From: Nosocomiicoccus massiliensis
GTDB taxonomy: Bacteria; Bacillota; Bacilli; Staphylococcales; Salinicoccaceae
NCBI RefSeq assembly: GCF_000438455.1
Contig: NZ_CAVG010000025.1
Location: 1-47,180 of the forward strand
Direction of reading: 5' to 3'
Length of the DNA: 47,180 nt
Shown here piece after piece: positions 18,706 through 26,872 of this stretch. A model generated the notes under the pieces. It had not been told where the DNA came from. It worked only from the letters and a program-made list of their open reading frames with translations, and ran no database searches. The position numbers and the translations under genes are program-made. The stretch's first letter is position 1. Every line of letters starts with the position of its first letter.

Positions 18706-20793
18706 CTACTCAGAAATATTTAATCTACTTTTTTTCATTAATCGCATACTATTCAGAGTAACGATTAAAGTCGCTCCGATATCTGAGAATATCGCAATCC
18801 ATAAAGTTAACCATCCTGGAATCACAAGTAATAATGCAATTAGTTTAATCCCTAATGAAAATGTAATATTTTGTTTTATAATTGTTAACGTCTTTTTACT
18901 TAAACGAATGATGTAAGGAATTTTATTTAAATTATCCGACATCAATGCGATATCTGCTGTTTCTAGTGCTGTATCTGTTCCTCTGCCCATCGCGATTCCA
19001 ACATTTGCTGAAGCAAGTGCAGGTGCATCGTTCACACCGTCACCGACCATCATAATTTTTTGTTTCTTTTGTTCTTCATTAATGATTTTAAGTTTATCTG
19101 CTGGCATGAGTTCTGCCTTCACTTCATCGATATGACATTTGTCTGCAATGATTTGAGCGGTTTTATGATTATCTCCTGTTAACATCATCGTTTTAATGTT
19201 TAATGACTTAAGATCATCTAATACTGATATCGATTCACTTCTTAAATCATCCGCTACACCGATAATCACTTCAATCTTGTCACTTCCACAAATAATTACC
19301 GTTTTACCTTCAGCTTGTAGTTGTGATACTGTGTCATCTATTTCGAACCCTAATTCCTTAAATAACTTCGGACTTCCAATATAATAGTCTTGGTTATCGA
19401 TGACTCCTTTTACACCTTTACCTGTAATCGACTGAAAATCATCAACTTTAAGATTACGATACTCTAAATGTTCTTTATCCGCTTCATTTAATATTGCTAC
19501 TGCGATTGGATGTTGAGAGTTTTTCTCAAGCGCTGCAGCTTTTATTAAAGCATTGTCTTTAAACATTACTAAATCTGTAACGACAGGCTGACCGATTGTT
19601 AACGTGCCGGTTTTATCAAACGCAATCGCATCAATTCGAGCAGTTTCTTCTAAATAGATACCACCTTTTATTAACACCCCGTGACGTGCAGCGTTCCCTA
19701 TCGCTGTAACAATAGCGACAGGAGTTGATATTACAAGTGCACACGGACAACCGATAATAAGAACCGCGAGCCCTTGATATAACGAATCGTGCCATGGTGT
19801 GTTGAATAGAAGTGGTGGAGCGAACATGACGAGTAACGAAATGAGTATAATAATCGGTGTATAATATTTTGCAAATCTATCGACGAGTGCTTCTGAAGAC
19901 GCACGTTCAGATTGTGCTTTTTCAACGAGATGAATGACTTTAGATAACTCCGTATCTTCAATTAACTTCGTCACTTCAACTTCTAATACACCTTCTTCGT
20001 TTAACGTACCCGCAAATACTTCGTCACCATTTACTTTGTCTACCGATTTACTTTCACCAGTGATCGATGCCTGATTTACTGTCGAGCTTCCTTTAATTAC
20101 TATTCCGTCCATCGCAAACTTTTGTCCTGGTTTTACGCGCATGACGTCACCGACTAGAATGTCTTTTACATCTTTTATAACTTCTATACCATCTTTAACG
20201 ATAATTGCTTCACTTGGTGCGAGTTCCATTAAATGTTTAATCGACGCTCTCGCTTTATCCATAGAGTAGCGTTCAAGTGCTTCACTAACAGCAAATAGAA
20301 TCACAACAGTCGCCGCTTCAAACCACTCACCAATGAGTGATGCCCCAATGACTGCTATTGTCATTAACGTATTCATATCAAACTTTAAGCGCACTAAATT
20401 TTTAAGCCCTGCGATAAATAACGAATATCCACCGATGATGATTGAGAGTAAATATCCAATCGTAAATAAGTGACTGTCTTGTCCTGAAAAATAAGAAGCG
20501 AGTACAGTGACAATTAATAAAACTGCAGATATATATACCGGATAATTTTCTTTCTTTTTCCAAAACTTTTCGTGCGTGACGGTTAAATCTTGCACGTCCC
20601 TTACTTTGATGTTGTCAAAAGCACCTGCTTGCTCTAACTCTTCAATTGTCGCATCTCCAGTGATGTAAATCTTTGCACTGTTAAAATCGACTTTTGCTTC
20701 TTCGACACTGTTTAAATGATTTAAATTTTCTTCGTATGTTTTTGCACAGTTCGCACATGAGAGGTTTTGTATTCGATATGTTTTCTCACTCAT
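18706..20793 (-). CDS. cadA: Cadmium/zinc-transporting P1B-type ATPase CadA
   Basis: Exports Cd(II), Zn(II) and probably Pb(II) across the membrane. The 695-residue pump has an N-terminal metal-binding domain with SCANC (C13, C16), TGES (245-248), the intramembrane CPC (349-351) and the phosphorylated aspartate D393 in DKTGT, then GDGVND. The last helix has DIGATLIVTLNS, whose aspartate is typical of Zn/Cd/Pb pumps rather than copper pumps. It is translationally coupled to cadC (ATGA overlap). Regulation is by CadC. Confidence 0.95.
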   Translation of the reverse strand: MSEKTYRIQNLSCANCAKTYEENLNHLNSVEEAKVDFNSAKIYITGDATIEELEQAGAFDNIKVRDVQDLTVTHEKFWKKKENYPVYISAVLLIVTVLASYFSGQDSHLFTIGYLLSIIIGGYSLFIAGLKNLVRLKFDMNTLMTIAVIGASLIGEWFEAATVVILFAVSEALERYSMDKARASIKHLMELAPSEAIIVKDGIEVIKDVKDILVGDVMRVKPGQKFAMDGIVIKGSSTVNQASITGESKSVDKVNGDEVFAGTLNEEGVLEVEVTKLIEDTELSKVIHLVEKAQSERASSEALVDRFAKYYTPIIILISLLVMFAPPLLFNTPWHDSLYQGLAVLIIGCPCALVISTPVAIVTAIGNAARHGVLIKGGIYLEETARIDAIAFDKTGTLTIGQPVVTDLVMFKDNALIKAAALEKNSQHPIAVAILNEADKEHLEYRNLKVDDFQSITGKGVKGVIDNQDYYIGSPKLFKELGFEIDDTVSQLQAEGKTVIICGSDKIEVIIGVADDLRSESISVLDDLKSLNIKTMMLTGDNHKTAQIIADKCHIDEVKAELMPADKLKIINEEQKKQKIMMVGDGVNDAPALASANVGIAMGRGTDTALETADIALMSDNLNKIPYIIRLSKKTLTIIKQNITFSLGIKLIALLLVIPGWLTLWIAIFSDIGATLIVTLNSMRLMKKSRLNISE

Positions 20794-21119
20794 AATAATT
20801 CCTCCATATGTGTAACTGTCGTTTCAATAATGGTACGGACATGGTCATCATCTAAACTATAATACACATGCTTCCCTGACTTTCTCTCTTTTATGACTCC
20901 TTCTTTATGTAGTTTTCTTAAATGACTCGATGCATTTGCGATTGTTATATCTAAAATAGACGCAATATCGCATACACATAGCTCTTTCTCACTACATAGA
21001 GCAGTAACGATTTTCGTTCGATTTTCATTTGCGATTGCTTTTAAAAACGAAACCATCTGATCGATTGGTAACTCGGTTAATTCTTTTTTTACTTCATTTA
21101 CTTTGTCACTATGTATCAC
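20790..21119 (-). CDS. cadC: ArsR/SmtB-family metal-sensing repressor CadC
   Basis: A 109-residue winged-helix repressor of the efflux operon. The recognition region is TIANASSHLRKLHKEGVI. From the known S. aureus CadC, the regulatory zinc site between C-terminal helices (D91, H93, H104, E107 here) is complete. The cysteine pair ELCVC (C48, C50) is kept, but the two N-terminal cysteines that complete the Cd/Pb site are absent. I chose GTG at 21119 because GAGGG lies seven bases before it; a TTG at 21137 would lie inside the operator palindrome, has no ribosome site, and would not restore the cysteines. Confidence 0.93.
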   Translation of the reverse strand: MIHSDKVNEVKKELTELPIDQMVSFLKAIANENRTKIVTALCSEKELCVCDIASILDITIANASSHLRKLHKEGVIKERKSGKHVYYSLDDDHVRTIIETTVTHMEELL

Positions 21120-21131
21120 AACAAATCCCTC

Positions 21132-21182
21132 ATTCAATTATTTATTTGAATATAGTATAACTGATTTTTATATAACATTCAA
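21132..21182 (-). promoter_or_regulatory. cadCA promoter and operator
   Basis: On the minus strand, TTGAAT (21177-21182) and TATACT (21154-21159) are separated by 17 bases. Just downstream, ATTCAA-N8-TTGAAT (21132-21151) is an inverted repeat of the ArsR/SmtB operator kind. The 13-base word CATTCAATTATTT occurs twice on the plus strand (21131-21143 and 21176-21188), once in the operator and once across the -35. A second half-site there is possible. Confidence 0.8.
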
Positions 21183-21203
21183 TTATTTTGTTGATTGTTT
21201 AAT

Positions 21204-21235
21204 TAAAAAAATGAGAGTCAAATGAGACTCTCATT
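21204..21235 (-). terminator. Terminator of the rocB-thiD operon
   Basis: On the minus strand, AATGAGAGTC / GACTCTCATT (loop of 6) is followed by a run of Ts, just after the thiD stop codon. Confidence 0.88.
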
Positions 21236-21246
21236 TCTAATGCTTA

Positions 21247-22035
21247 CTATTCGATATCGATAAAATGATTCAGTGGACCATTCTTTTTACCGATATCTAA
21301 ACTATTTTTTAAACCTGCAGTGACGTATCGCTTCGCTTTTCTAAACGCGTCTTCTAAACTATTCCCTTTTGCGATTTCTGCAGTGATGACCGCTGAAAAC
21401 GTACTGCCGCTTCCACGCTTATTTTTTGTTTGAACGATTTCTTCAGTAAGTTTTAACGATGTCGTCTTCGTATATAAATAATCACATGCTTCACCGGTCA
21501 TATTACTATCGTTAATAATTACTGCTTTTACACCGATTTCTCTTAAAAAGATTTTCGCTGCTGTTTCGATATCTTTTTCAGTCTCAATATCGATGCCTGT
21601 TAACGATTTTGCTTCGTTTATATTCGGTGTCACGACTGCAGCATGATGAAGTAATTGTTGTTTTAACACACTCGTCGTCTCTTCTGAAATAATACGTTGC
21701 CCGTCGCGTGTAAAAATGTACGGATCAACGACGAACGGTATATGATACTGTTTAACATATTGTGTGAGCATTTCAATCATCGGTATGCTCGTGATCATTC
21801 CAGATTTCATTGCAAATGGAATTGTGTCATCAAATATACTTTTAAGCTGCTCTTCTAAAAAGTCATCTGGTATTTCTAGTACATCTTTTATACCACTCGA
21901 GTTTTGTGCCGTTAAACTTGTAATTGCAGACATTCCGTACACTCCTAAATTTTGAAACGTCTTTAAATCTGCATTCACACCAGACCCTCCTGTCGGATCA
22001 TAGCTCGACACAGTAAGCACAATTGGTAATGTCAT
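21247..22035 (-). CDS. thiD: ThiD-family (hydroxymethylpyrimidine/phosphomethylpyrimidine) kinase, atypical
   Basis: A 262-residue ribokinase-fold protein of the ThiD/PdxK type. Substrate and fold motifs are present (VSSYDPTGGSGVNADLKTF, GVYGMSAITSLTAQNS, TPNINEAKSLTG). The phosphate-transfer motif, normally HG(T/A)GC in ThiD, reads R207-G-S-G-S211, so the catalytic cysteine is replaced by serine and the preceding histidine by arginine. DPYIFTRDG also departs from the usual DPVM. It sits 13 bases after rocB with no thiM, thiE or TPP riboswitch nearby. It may be a true ThiD, a pyridoxal kinase-like enzyme, or a repurposed paralogue. ATG follows GGAGGAG. Confidence 0.8.
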   Translation of the reverse strand: MTLPIVLTVSSYDPTGGSGVNADLKTFQNLGVYGMSAITSLTAQNSSGIKDVLEIPDDFLEEQLKSIFDDTIPFAMKSGMITSIPMIEMLTQYVKQYHIPFVVDPYIFTRDGQRIISEETTSVLKQQLLHHAAVVTPNINEAKSLTGIDIETEKDIETAAKIFLREIGVKAVIINDSNMTGEACDYLYTKTTSLKLTEEIVQTKNKRGSGSTFSAVITAEIAKGNSLEDAFRKAKRYVTAGLKNSLDIGKKNGPLNHFIDIE

Positions 22036-22048
22036 TGTAACTCCTCCT

Positions 22049-23644
22049 TTACTTCACAAAATATTGTTTAATCACTGTCTCTAATATGACAGGTAACTCT
22101 TTAAACGCACTCGGTTTTAGTAATCTCTCTGTGACTTTATGTGCATCTTTACCGATCGGACCGCAGTTTAATACAGGTGCTGATATTTCTTTAATATCTT
22201 CAAATGGTATCATATACGTCTTATTAAACGTTGGAGTGTTTAAGCTAAATACTCTGTCACTTTCATAACTCGTCGCATATTTCACGTAACTTAAGTCACA
22301 AATACCGTTAAAGAAATGTACTTGTTCAACGTTACGATTCAATGTGTCACTCGTTTCTTTTATCGTTTCGACGATATTTTGAACGAGTATATCTTCTGAA
22401 CTGTTCGTTGCTGGATAATAAGGCGGAGTGAAAAACGTGACGACTGTTGGCCCTAAATGACGCATTAACATCATAATTTTGTCGATTGCTTCGATACATT
22501 GTAAATGATCATCTTGATTGTTTGAAACACTTTCTAGTAGTTCACTGACTTTATCTTCCCCAAATTTATCGATCGCTTGTTGAAGTAACTCTTCATACGT
22601 ACAGACGTTTACATTTACAGTTTCCTCTTTATAAATACCATCGTCAAACGTTTGAATGACTTCATTTACTTCATCCACCGAGTCTTTGACAATCGTGTTA
22701 AACGTGTTAAATATCTCACTCGCATTTTGTTTAAATATAAATAAGTTATATAAACTGACCGTTCTAAACGGCGTCTGAACGTCGTAATGCGCCTTTAAAT
22801 CACGCATCATCAATGAAACAGGTAACGGTGTTTCTTCATCCTCATAGCGCTCTATAAACGAATTGTTGTATTCCATATTTTTATTGATGAAGCTCATAAT
22901 GTAATTCGAGCTTAAACCGTTCATCGCATTACCGACGTGCGTTTCTTTACCGTAAACGTACACTGCAGGCATTAACTTTCCAATCGTTCCAGTATATACG
23001 TAGTGCGTATTGTTACCAGGTGCTTGTTGGAATGTCGGCTCACTATTTAAGTGAAGTACGATATTTAAATCTTTTTCTTTTCGGATTTCATTGATTTTTT
23101 TAACTGCTGCTAACATTCCTTTAGAGCCAACTTCTTCATCAGGCACTGTAACGAGTAATAAGTTTACGTCCCAGTTTTCAAGCGCTGCTTTTTCGATTAA
23201 AGACATATGGAGCACGAGACCTGGTTTCATATCCATACTACCACGACCAAAATAATAGTGTCCCGTTTTAATATCAGCAACGGCATCATCATTTAAGTAC
23301 GTATGATCAGATTTAAAAATATCTGTTATTTTATCCATATCAAATGCATGTTGTTTATATTCTCCAAAGTCATCGATACCGACTGTGTCGAAGTGACTAA
23401 TTAAAACGACAGTATCCTTATTTTCACTACCAGCGTAATGTGCAAGTACAGCACGTCGATCGTCTTCAGTATGTGCAAAATATATGTGATTACTATGTGC
23501 ATTAAAATAATCGAGTTTGAGTAATTCACTCTTTATTAAGTCCGGGAAGCTTTTCTCTCCTGTTGAATGTGTGATTGAATCATGTTTAACGAGTGTTTTT
23601 AATAACTCTACACGGCTCTCTTCTGTTTGCCATAAACCGTTCAT
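22049..23644 (-). CDS. rocB: RocB-like M20-family metallopeptidase
   Basis: A 531-residue protein of the M20 zinc peptidase/deacylase superfamily, long form as in RocB of arginine catabolism. Visible metal-site motifs are ISHFDTVGI, RGSMDMKPG and VPDEEVGSKGM, followed by the dimerisation lid and C-terminal catalytic segment. No signal peptide is seen, so it acts in the cytoplasm. The substrate is unproven even in Bacillus. No rocD/rocF genes are near, and the partner in the operon is the thiD-like kinase. ATG follows GGAGG. Confidence 0.85.
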   Translation of the reverse strand: MNGLWQTEESRVELLKTLVKHDSITHSTGEKSFPDLIKSELLKLDYFNAHSNHIYFAHTEDDRRAVLAHYAGSENKDTVVLISHFDTVGIDDFGEYKQHAFDMDKITDIFKSDHTYLNDDAVADIKTGHYYFGRGSMDMKPGLVLHMSLIEKAALENWDVNLLLVTVPDEEVGSKGMLAAVKKINEIRKEKDLNIVLHLNSEPTFQQAPGNNTHYVYTGTIGKLMPAVYVYGKETHVGNAMNGLSSNYIMSFINKNMEYNNSFIERYEDEETPLPVSLMMRDLKAHYDVQTPFRTVSLYNLFIFKQNASEIFNTFNTIVKDSVDEVNEVIQTFDDGIYKEETVNVNVCTYEELLQQAIDKFGEDKVSELLESVSNNQDDHLQCIEAIDKIMMLMRHLGPTVVTFFTPPYYPATNSSEDILVQNIVETIKETSDTLNRNVEQVHFFNGICDLSYVKYATSYESDRVFSLNTPTFNKTYMIPFEDIKEISAPVLNCGPIGKDAHKVTERLLKPSAFKELPVILETVIKQYFVK

Positions 23645-23723
23645 CGTTAAATTCCTCCATTACTTTGTTCTATATATAAGACTACAACTTTTTGACGTCT
23701 TTTGATAGCGTTTTTATTTAAAA

Positions 23724-23756
23724 TAAAAAAACCGATTAAGAATAATCTTAATCGGT
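23724..23756 (-). terminator. sceD terminator
   Basis: On the minus strand, ACCGATTAAGA / TCTTAATCGGT with a four-base loop is followed by seven Ts, eight bases past the sceD stop codon. Confidence 0.9.
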
Positions 23757-23763
23757 CAAGTAA

Positions 23764-24411
23764 TTATAAGTAAGCACCACATGTTGGCCAAGGTTGTGCA
23801 CCACGTTGAGCGTATAACATTTGTGCACGCATCGTTTGTTCTTCAGCAGAAGCTTGTGATGCAACGCCTGTTCCACCCATTGCTTGCCATGTAGCAGCGT
23901 CAAATTGATATAGGCCGTGATATGTTCCTGATGCATCTACAATGTTTGGATTCCCACCAGATTCACACGCTGCAAGTCCTGCCCAGTTTAAACCATCGTT
24001 AGACGCTTGTTGAACAGGTGCTGATGCATGCGCGTTAGAATTGTCATATGTATCATCATACGTTTCTTCATATGCCTCTTCTTGTTCATTGTTATAATTT
24101 GTTTCATTCGTTTCAGCATCTTCATATGCTACTTCAACGCTTTTTTCTTCATTTGCTTTGTCTTTTGCTTTTTTCTTAGCTTTTTTCTCAGCTTTTAATT
24201 CGCTTGCTTTTAGTTCTTCTTTAAGTGCAATTTCTTTTTCTACTTTTTTCTCAGCTGTAAATGATTGAACTGATGATTTATATTCTTGTGCGATTTCAGC
24301 AACTATTTCGCTTGATTTTGCTGTTGGTTCATCTGCCTTAGCTTGCGTAGAAAGCCCCATACCACTCGCTAATATCGCAACTGATCCTAATGCAAAAATT
24401 GTACGTTTCAT
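23764..24411 (-). CDS. sceD: SceD/IsaA-like secreted lytic transglycosylase
   Basis: Exported peptidoglycan-cleaving protein of 215 residues. The signal peptide (1-26) is followed by a probable AKA|DE cleavage site. A Lys/Glu-rich helical stretch (about 30-95) and an acidic Tyr/Asn-rich linker (about 95-140) lead to the Rpf/transglycosylase-like domain (142-215). The catalytic glutamate is E150 in AACESGGNP, and C149 and C211 could form the domain disulfide. ATG follows GGGGG. A WalR-type box about 100 bases upstream fits the known WalKR control of sceD/isaA in Staphylococcus. Monocistronic, with its own terminator. Confidence 0.9.
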   Translation of the reverse strand: MKRTIFALGSVAILASGMGLSTQAKADEPTAKSSEIVAEIAQEYKSSVQSFTAEKKVEKEIALKEELKASELKAEKKAKKKAKDKANEEKSVEVAYEDAETNETNYNNEQEEAYEETYDDTYDNSNAHASAPVQQASNDGLNWAGLAACESGGNPNIVDASGTYHGLYQFDAATWQAMGGTGVASQASAEEQTMRAQMLYAQRGAQPWPTCGAYL

Positions 24412-24514
24412 TATATATATGCCCCCAAAAAATTGTCTCTTTTTTCAACTAGATACAATACTATCAAATTAAAGCATTTCATAGGTTACAGCTATATAAA
24501 GCTTTTACTTTATT

Positions 24515-24531
24515 TTTACAAAATCATTACA
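24515..24531 (-). promoter_or_regulatory. WalR (YycF) box upstream of sceD
   Basis: On the minus strand, TGTAAT-GATTT-TGTAAA fits the published consensus TGTWAH-N5-TGTWAH exactly. It lies 104 bases before the sceD start, with a TATA-rich -10 candidate about 20 bases downstream. WalKR is the essential cell-wall two-component system of this group. Confidence 0.72.
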
Positions 24532-24566
24532 ATCAGATGTCTATCATTAACGTTGTCAGATAACAT

Positions 24567-24617
24567 AAAAAAAAACGCCTTAAGATTTCTCTTACGCAGC
24601 GTAGAAATCTTAAGGCG
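24567..24617 (-). terminator. Strong terminator of the small transcript
   Basis: A perfect 15-base-pair stem (24576-24590 with 24603-24617, minus strand CGCCTTAAGATTTCT / AGAAATCTTAAGGCG) with a 12-base loop is followed on the minus strand by nine Ts. No recognised gene ends here other than the proposed small transcript. Confidence 0.92.
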
Positions 24618-24655
24618 AGTGAGTGTGTGTGAGTATGAAAAGAATCTTAAAAAAT

Positions 24656-24718
24656 TTAGTTTACAGCTTTATCAGACAAGTTTGAGAGAATTAGTCCATT
24701 CATATTTGAACTAGAAAT
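24656..24718 (-). CDS. Possible 20-residue peptide frame with ATT start
   Basis: On the minus strand, AAAGGAG is followed at eight bases by ATT and an open frame ending TAA, giving ISSSNMNGLILSNLSDKAVN (first codon read as Met if used). ATT starts are rare (infC is the known case), and an internal ATG at codon 6 is too far from the ribosome site. The evidence is the ribosome site and its placement inside the small transcript only; it may be chance. Confidence 0.25.
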   Translation of the reverse strand: MSSSNMNGLILSNLSDKAVN

Positions 24719-24742
24719 GTATGTGTCTCCTTTCTTAAACAC

Positions 24743-24771
24743 AATATACAGCGAAATATTATTTTCAACAA
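24743..24771 (-). promoter_or_regulatory. Promoter of the small transcript
   Basis: On the minus strand, TTGTTG (24766-24771) and TATATT (24743-24748) are separated by 17 bases, about 110 bases after the fabZ terminator and ahead of the AAAGGAG site. Confidence 0.6.
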
Positions 24772-24877
24772 ATCTCGATTTTTTAAATTTATATAGTGAA
24801 CCTCTGTAATTTTTAAATTTTAAATCTTAATTTCATACAGTTTTTAAAATACGCCATTTTTTCATCAAAGTTAGTAT

Positions 24878-24905
24878 AAAAAAATCCAGCTTTACTCAGC
24901 TGGAT
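24878..24905 (-). terminator. Terminator of the murA-fabZ operon
   Basis: On the minus strand, ATCCAGCT / AGCTGGAT with loop TTACTC (plus-strand reading) is followed by about seven Ts. The fabZ stop codon lies in the loop, so translation reaches into the hairpin. Confidence 0.85.
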
Positions 24906-25326
24906 CTCCGATTGCAAATGTAATTTCACATTGACACGCTACTTTGTCTCCGACTTTAGCAACGGCTTTACCTTTACCGATTGGCCCTTTAACACGTGTA
25001 ATTTCTACTGTTAATTCTAAAGTATCTCCAGGTGTCACTTGGTGTTTAAAGCGACACTTATCGATACCTGCAAAAAATGCAAGTTTTCCTTTAAATTGTT
25101 CTTCTTGTAATAAAGCAACCGCACCAGTTTGTGCGAGTGCTTCTACGATTAACACTCCAGGCATCACTGCGTATTCTGGGAAGTGTCCTTGGAAGAATGG
25201 TTCGTTTCCAGACACTTGTTTAATACCGACACATTTTTCACCTGGGGTAATTTCAACGATACGATCGATTAATAAAAATGGTGGGCGATGCGGAATAATC
25301 GCTTTAATTTGGTCATAAGTTAACAT
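24892..25326 (-). CDS. fabZ: 3-hydroxyacyl-[ACP] dehydratase FabZ
   Basis: Dehydrates beta-hydroxyacyl-ACP in fatty acid elongation. The 144-residue hot-dog-fold protein has the active-site segment [20 protein letters not shown], with catalytic histidine in GHFP and the glutamate in LIVEALAQ. It is separated by four bases from an EpuA-like gene, downstream of murA, as in Staphylococcus, linking membrane and wall precursor synthesis. Confidence 0.96.
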   Translation of the reverse strand: MLTYDQIKAIIPHRPPFLLIDRIVEITPGEKCVGIKQVSGNEPFFQGHFPEYAVMPGVLIVEALAQTGAVALLQEEQFKGKLAFFAGIDKCRFKHQVTPGDTLELTVEITRVKGPIGKGKAVAKVGDKVACQCEITFAIGDPAE

Positions 25327-25330
25327 ATCT

Positions 25331-25516
25331 TTATCCTCTCATTAGATCTTTTATATGCTGCCACGTTTCAATTCTAAACACTTCAAACGGGTTCCCTAAT
25401 ATGCCATATCCAATCATTAGACCGATGACGACGAGTAAAATTGCGATGTATAAATAGAGTAGTATACGTACAATCATCGGAATTTTTCGATGTACAATTT
25501 TAGATGTCTCTTTCAT
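25331..25516 (-). CDS. EpuA-like small membrane protein
   Basis: A 61-residue protein with a basic N-terminus and one membrane segment ([20 protein letters not shown], about 16-35), followed by a short tail [20 protein letters not shown]. The sequence resembles the EpuA family, often misleadingly annotated as 'DNA-directed RNA polymerase subunit beta'. It has ATG after AGAGGTG, and lies between murA and fabZ in one operon. The function is not known. Confidence 0.8.
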   Translation of the reverse strand: MKETSKIVHRKIPMIVRILLYLYIAILLVVIGLMIGYGILGNPFEVFRIETWQHIKDLMRG

Positions 25517-25530
25517 AACTCACCTCTAAA

Positions 25531-26808
25531 TTAAACGTGTTCGAGTTCAGCTTCTGTAATGCGCTCGATATCTGCTCCGAGAGCTTTTAATTTTTTATGA
25601 AAATCTACATATCCTCGGTCTAAATGACGAAGCTCTGTCACCGTTGTTTCTCCTTCAGCAACAAGTCCTGCTAATATAAGAGCTGCTGCTGCACGTAAAT
25701 CTGTCGCTTTTACACGAGCACCATGAAGTTCTTTACCACCGTGGATTACAGCATGATTATCTTGCAGTGAAATATCTGCATTCATCGTATTAAATTCTCT
25801 GACGTGCATAAAGCGATTTTCAAAAATCGTTTCAGTAACGATACTCGTACCTTCAATCGTTAATAGTAATGCCATCATCTGACTTTGCATATCTGTCGGG
25901 AATCCGGGATGTGGTAATGTTTTAATGTCTGTTGGCTGTAACGGTTCCGTTGCATTTACTCGGACGTTATCCCCGTCTTCAATAATTTGAACACCGATTT
26001 CTTCTAATTTAGACACGACTGCACTTAAGTGCTCAATGACGATATTTTGAATTAAAATATGGCTTCTTGTAATCGCAGCAGCTATCATAAATGTTCCTGC
26101 TTCAATTCGGTCAGGAATGACTTGGTGTTTTGTGCCGTATAGCTGATCGACACCTGTAATTTTAATATGTCCAGTTCCTGCTCCAGTTACTTTACCACCC
26201 ATACGGTTAATATAGTTTTGTAAATCGACAATTTCTGGTTCCATTGCAGCATTTTCAATATGAGTGACACCATCGGCAAGTGCTGCACCCATCATTAAGT
26301 TTTGTGTGGCACCGACACTTGGAAAATCTAGATGTATTTTAGCACCTTTAAGACGTCCATCTACTCTACCTTCAATGAAACCGTCTAACGTTGTAAACGT
26401 GGCACCCATTTTTTCAAAACCTTTTAAATGTTGTTCAATCGGACGACTACCAATCGCACATCCTCCGGGCATCGCAACTTCACATTTACCGTAACGTCCA
26501 AGCAGTGGCCCCATAACGAGCATTGAAGCTCGCATTTTGCTCACTAATTCATAAGGTGCTGATATCGATAAATCTGAACTTGCGTCTACGTATACTTTAT
26601 CGTTTTCAGTTTTAACATCTGCATTTAAAATGCTAAGTAATTCAACTAATGTTTTACAATCCGATAACTTCGGAACATTAGTAATTACTGACTCTCCTTC
26701 TGATGCTAAGAGAGACGCAGCTAAAATCGGTAGAACCGCGTTTTTAGCGCCTTCTATTTTCACACTTCCAGCAAGCTTTCGTCCACCCTTAACAATAATT
26801 TTATCCAT
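25531..26808 (-). CDS. murA: UDP-GlcNAc 1-carboxyvinyltransferase MurA
   Basis: First committed step of peptidoglycan synthesis, and target of fosfomycin. The 425-residue protein has the N-terminal [20 protein letters not shown], the active-site cysteine in [15 protein letters not shown], and [20 protein letters not shown] at the C-terminus. I chose ATG at 26808 (MDKIIVKGG) with GGAG seven bases before, rather than a start at 26832 that adds eight residues. It is one of two paralogues in this window; the other is murZ. Confidence 0.95.
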   Translation of the reverse strand: MDKIIVKGGRKLAGSVKIEGAKNAVLPILAASLLASEGESVITNVPKLSDCKTLVELLSILNADVKTENDKVYVDASSDLSISAPYELVSKMRASMLVMGPLLGRYGKCEVAMPGGCAIGSRPIEQHLKGFEKMGATFTTLDGFIEGRVDGRLKGAKIHLDFPSVGATQNLMMGAALADGVTHIENAAMEPEIVDLQNYINRMGGKVTGAGTGHIKITGVDQLYGTKHQVIPDRIEAGTFMIAAAITRSHILIQNIVIEHLSAVVSKLEEIGVQIIEDGDNVRVNATEPLQPTDIKTLPHPGFPTDMQSQMMALLLTIEGTSIVTETIFENRFMHVREFNTMNADISLQDNHAVIHGGKELHGARVKATDLRAAAALILAGLVAEGETTVTELRHLDRGYVDFHKKLKALGADIERITEAELEHV

Positions 26809-26872
26809 ATTCTCACTCCACATAATACTCATTAATTTAATTCTATAGACTTCTATTTATAGTGTAAAGCAT

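Larger units (their letters stand above)
24567..24736 (-). ncRNA. Candidate small transcript of about 170 bases upstream of sceD
   Basis: The interval has its own promoter (24743-24771), a predicted start near 24736, and a very strong terminator at its end, and lies after the fabZ terminator. It contains an AAAGGAG site with a possible 20-codon frame. A stretch of C/A/T without obvious pairing (CATACTCACACACACTCACT on the minus strand) precedes the terminator, as in many regulatory RNAs. No match to a named RNA family was recognised. It could be a small regulatory RNA, a small-peptide mRNA or both. Confidence 0.55.

Noticed and set aside
23645-23723. TPP riboswitch upstream of rocB-thiD
   Set aside because: The gap is under 100 bases and shows no THI-box motif; only a TATA-rich promoter candidate and the ribosome site are seen.
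23748-23936. Minus-strand frame of 62 codons at the end of sceD
   Set aside because: It overlaps the conserved transglycosylase domain in another frame and runs into the sceD terminator.
24433-24714. Plus-strand frame of 93 codons in the sceD-fabZ gap
   Set aside because: It runs antisense through the strong minus-strand terminator and small transcript, has no ribosome site and an implausible composition.
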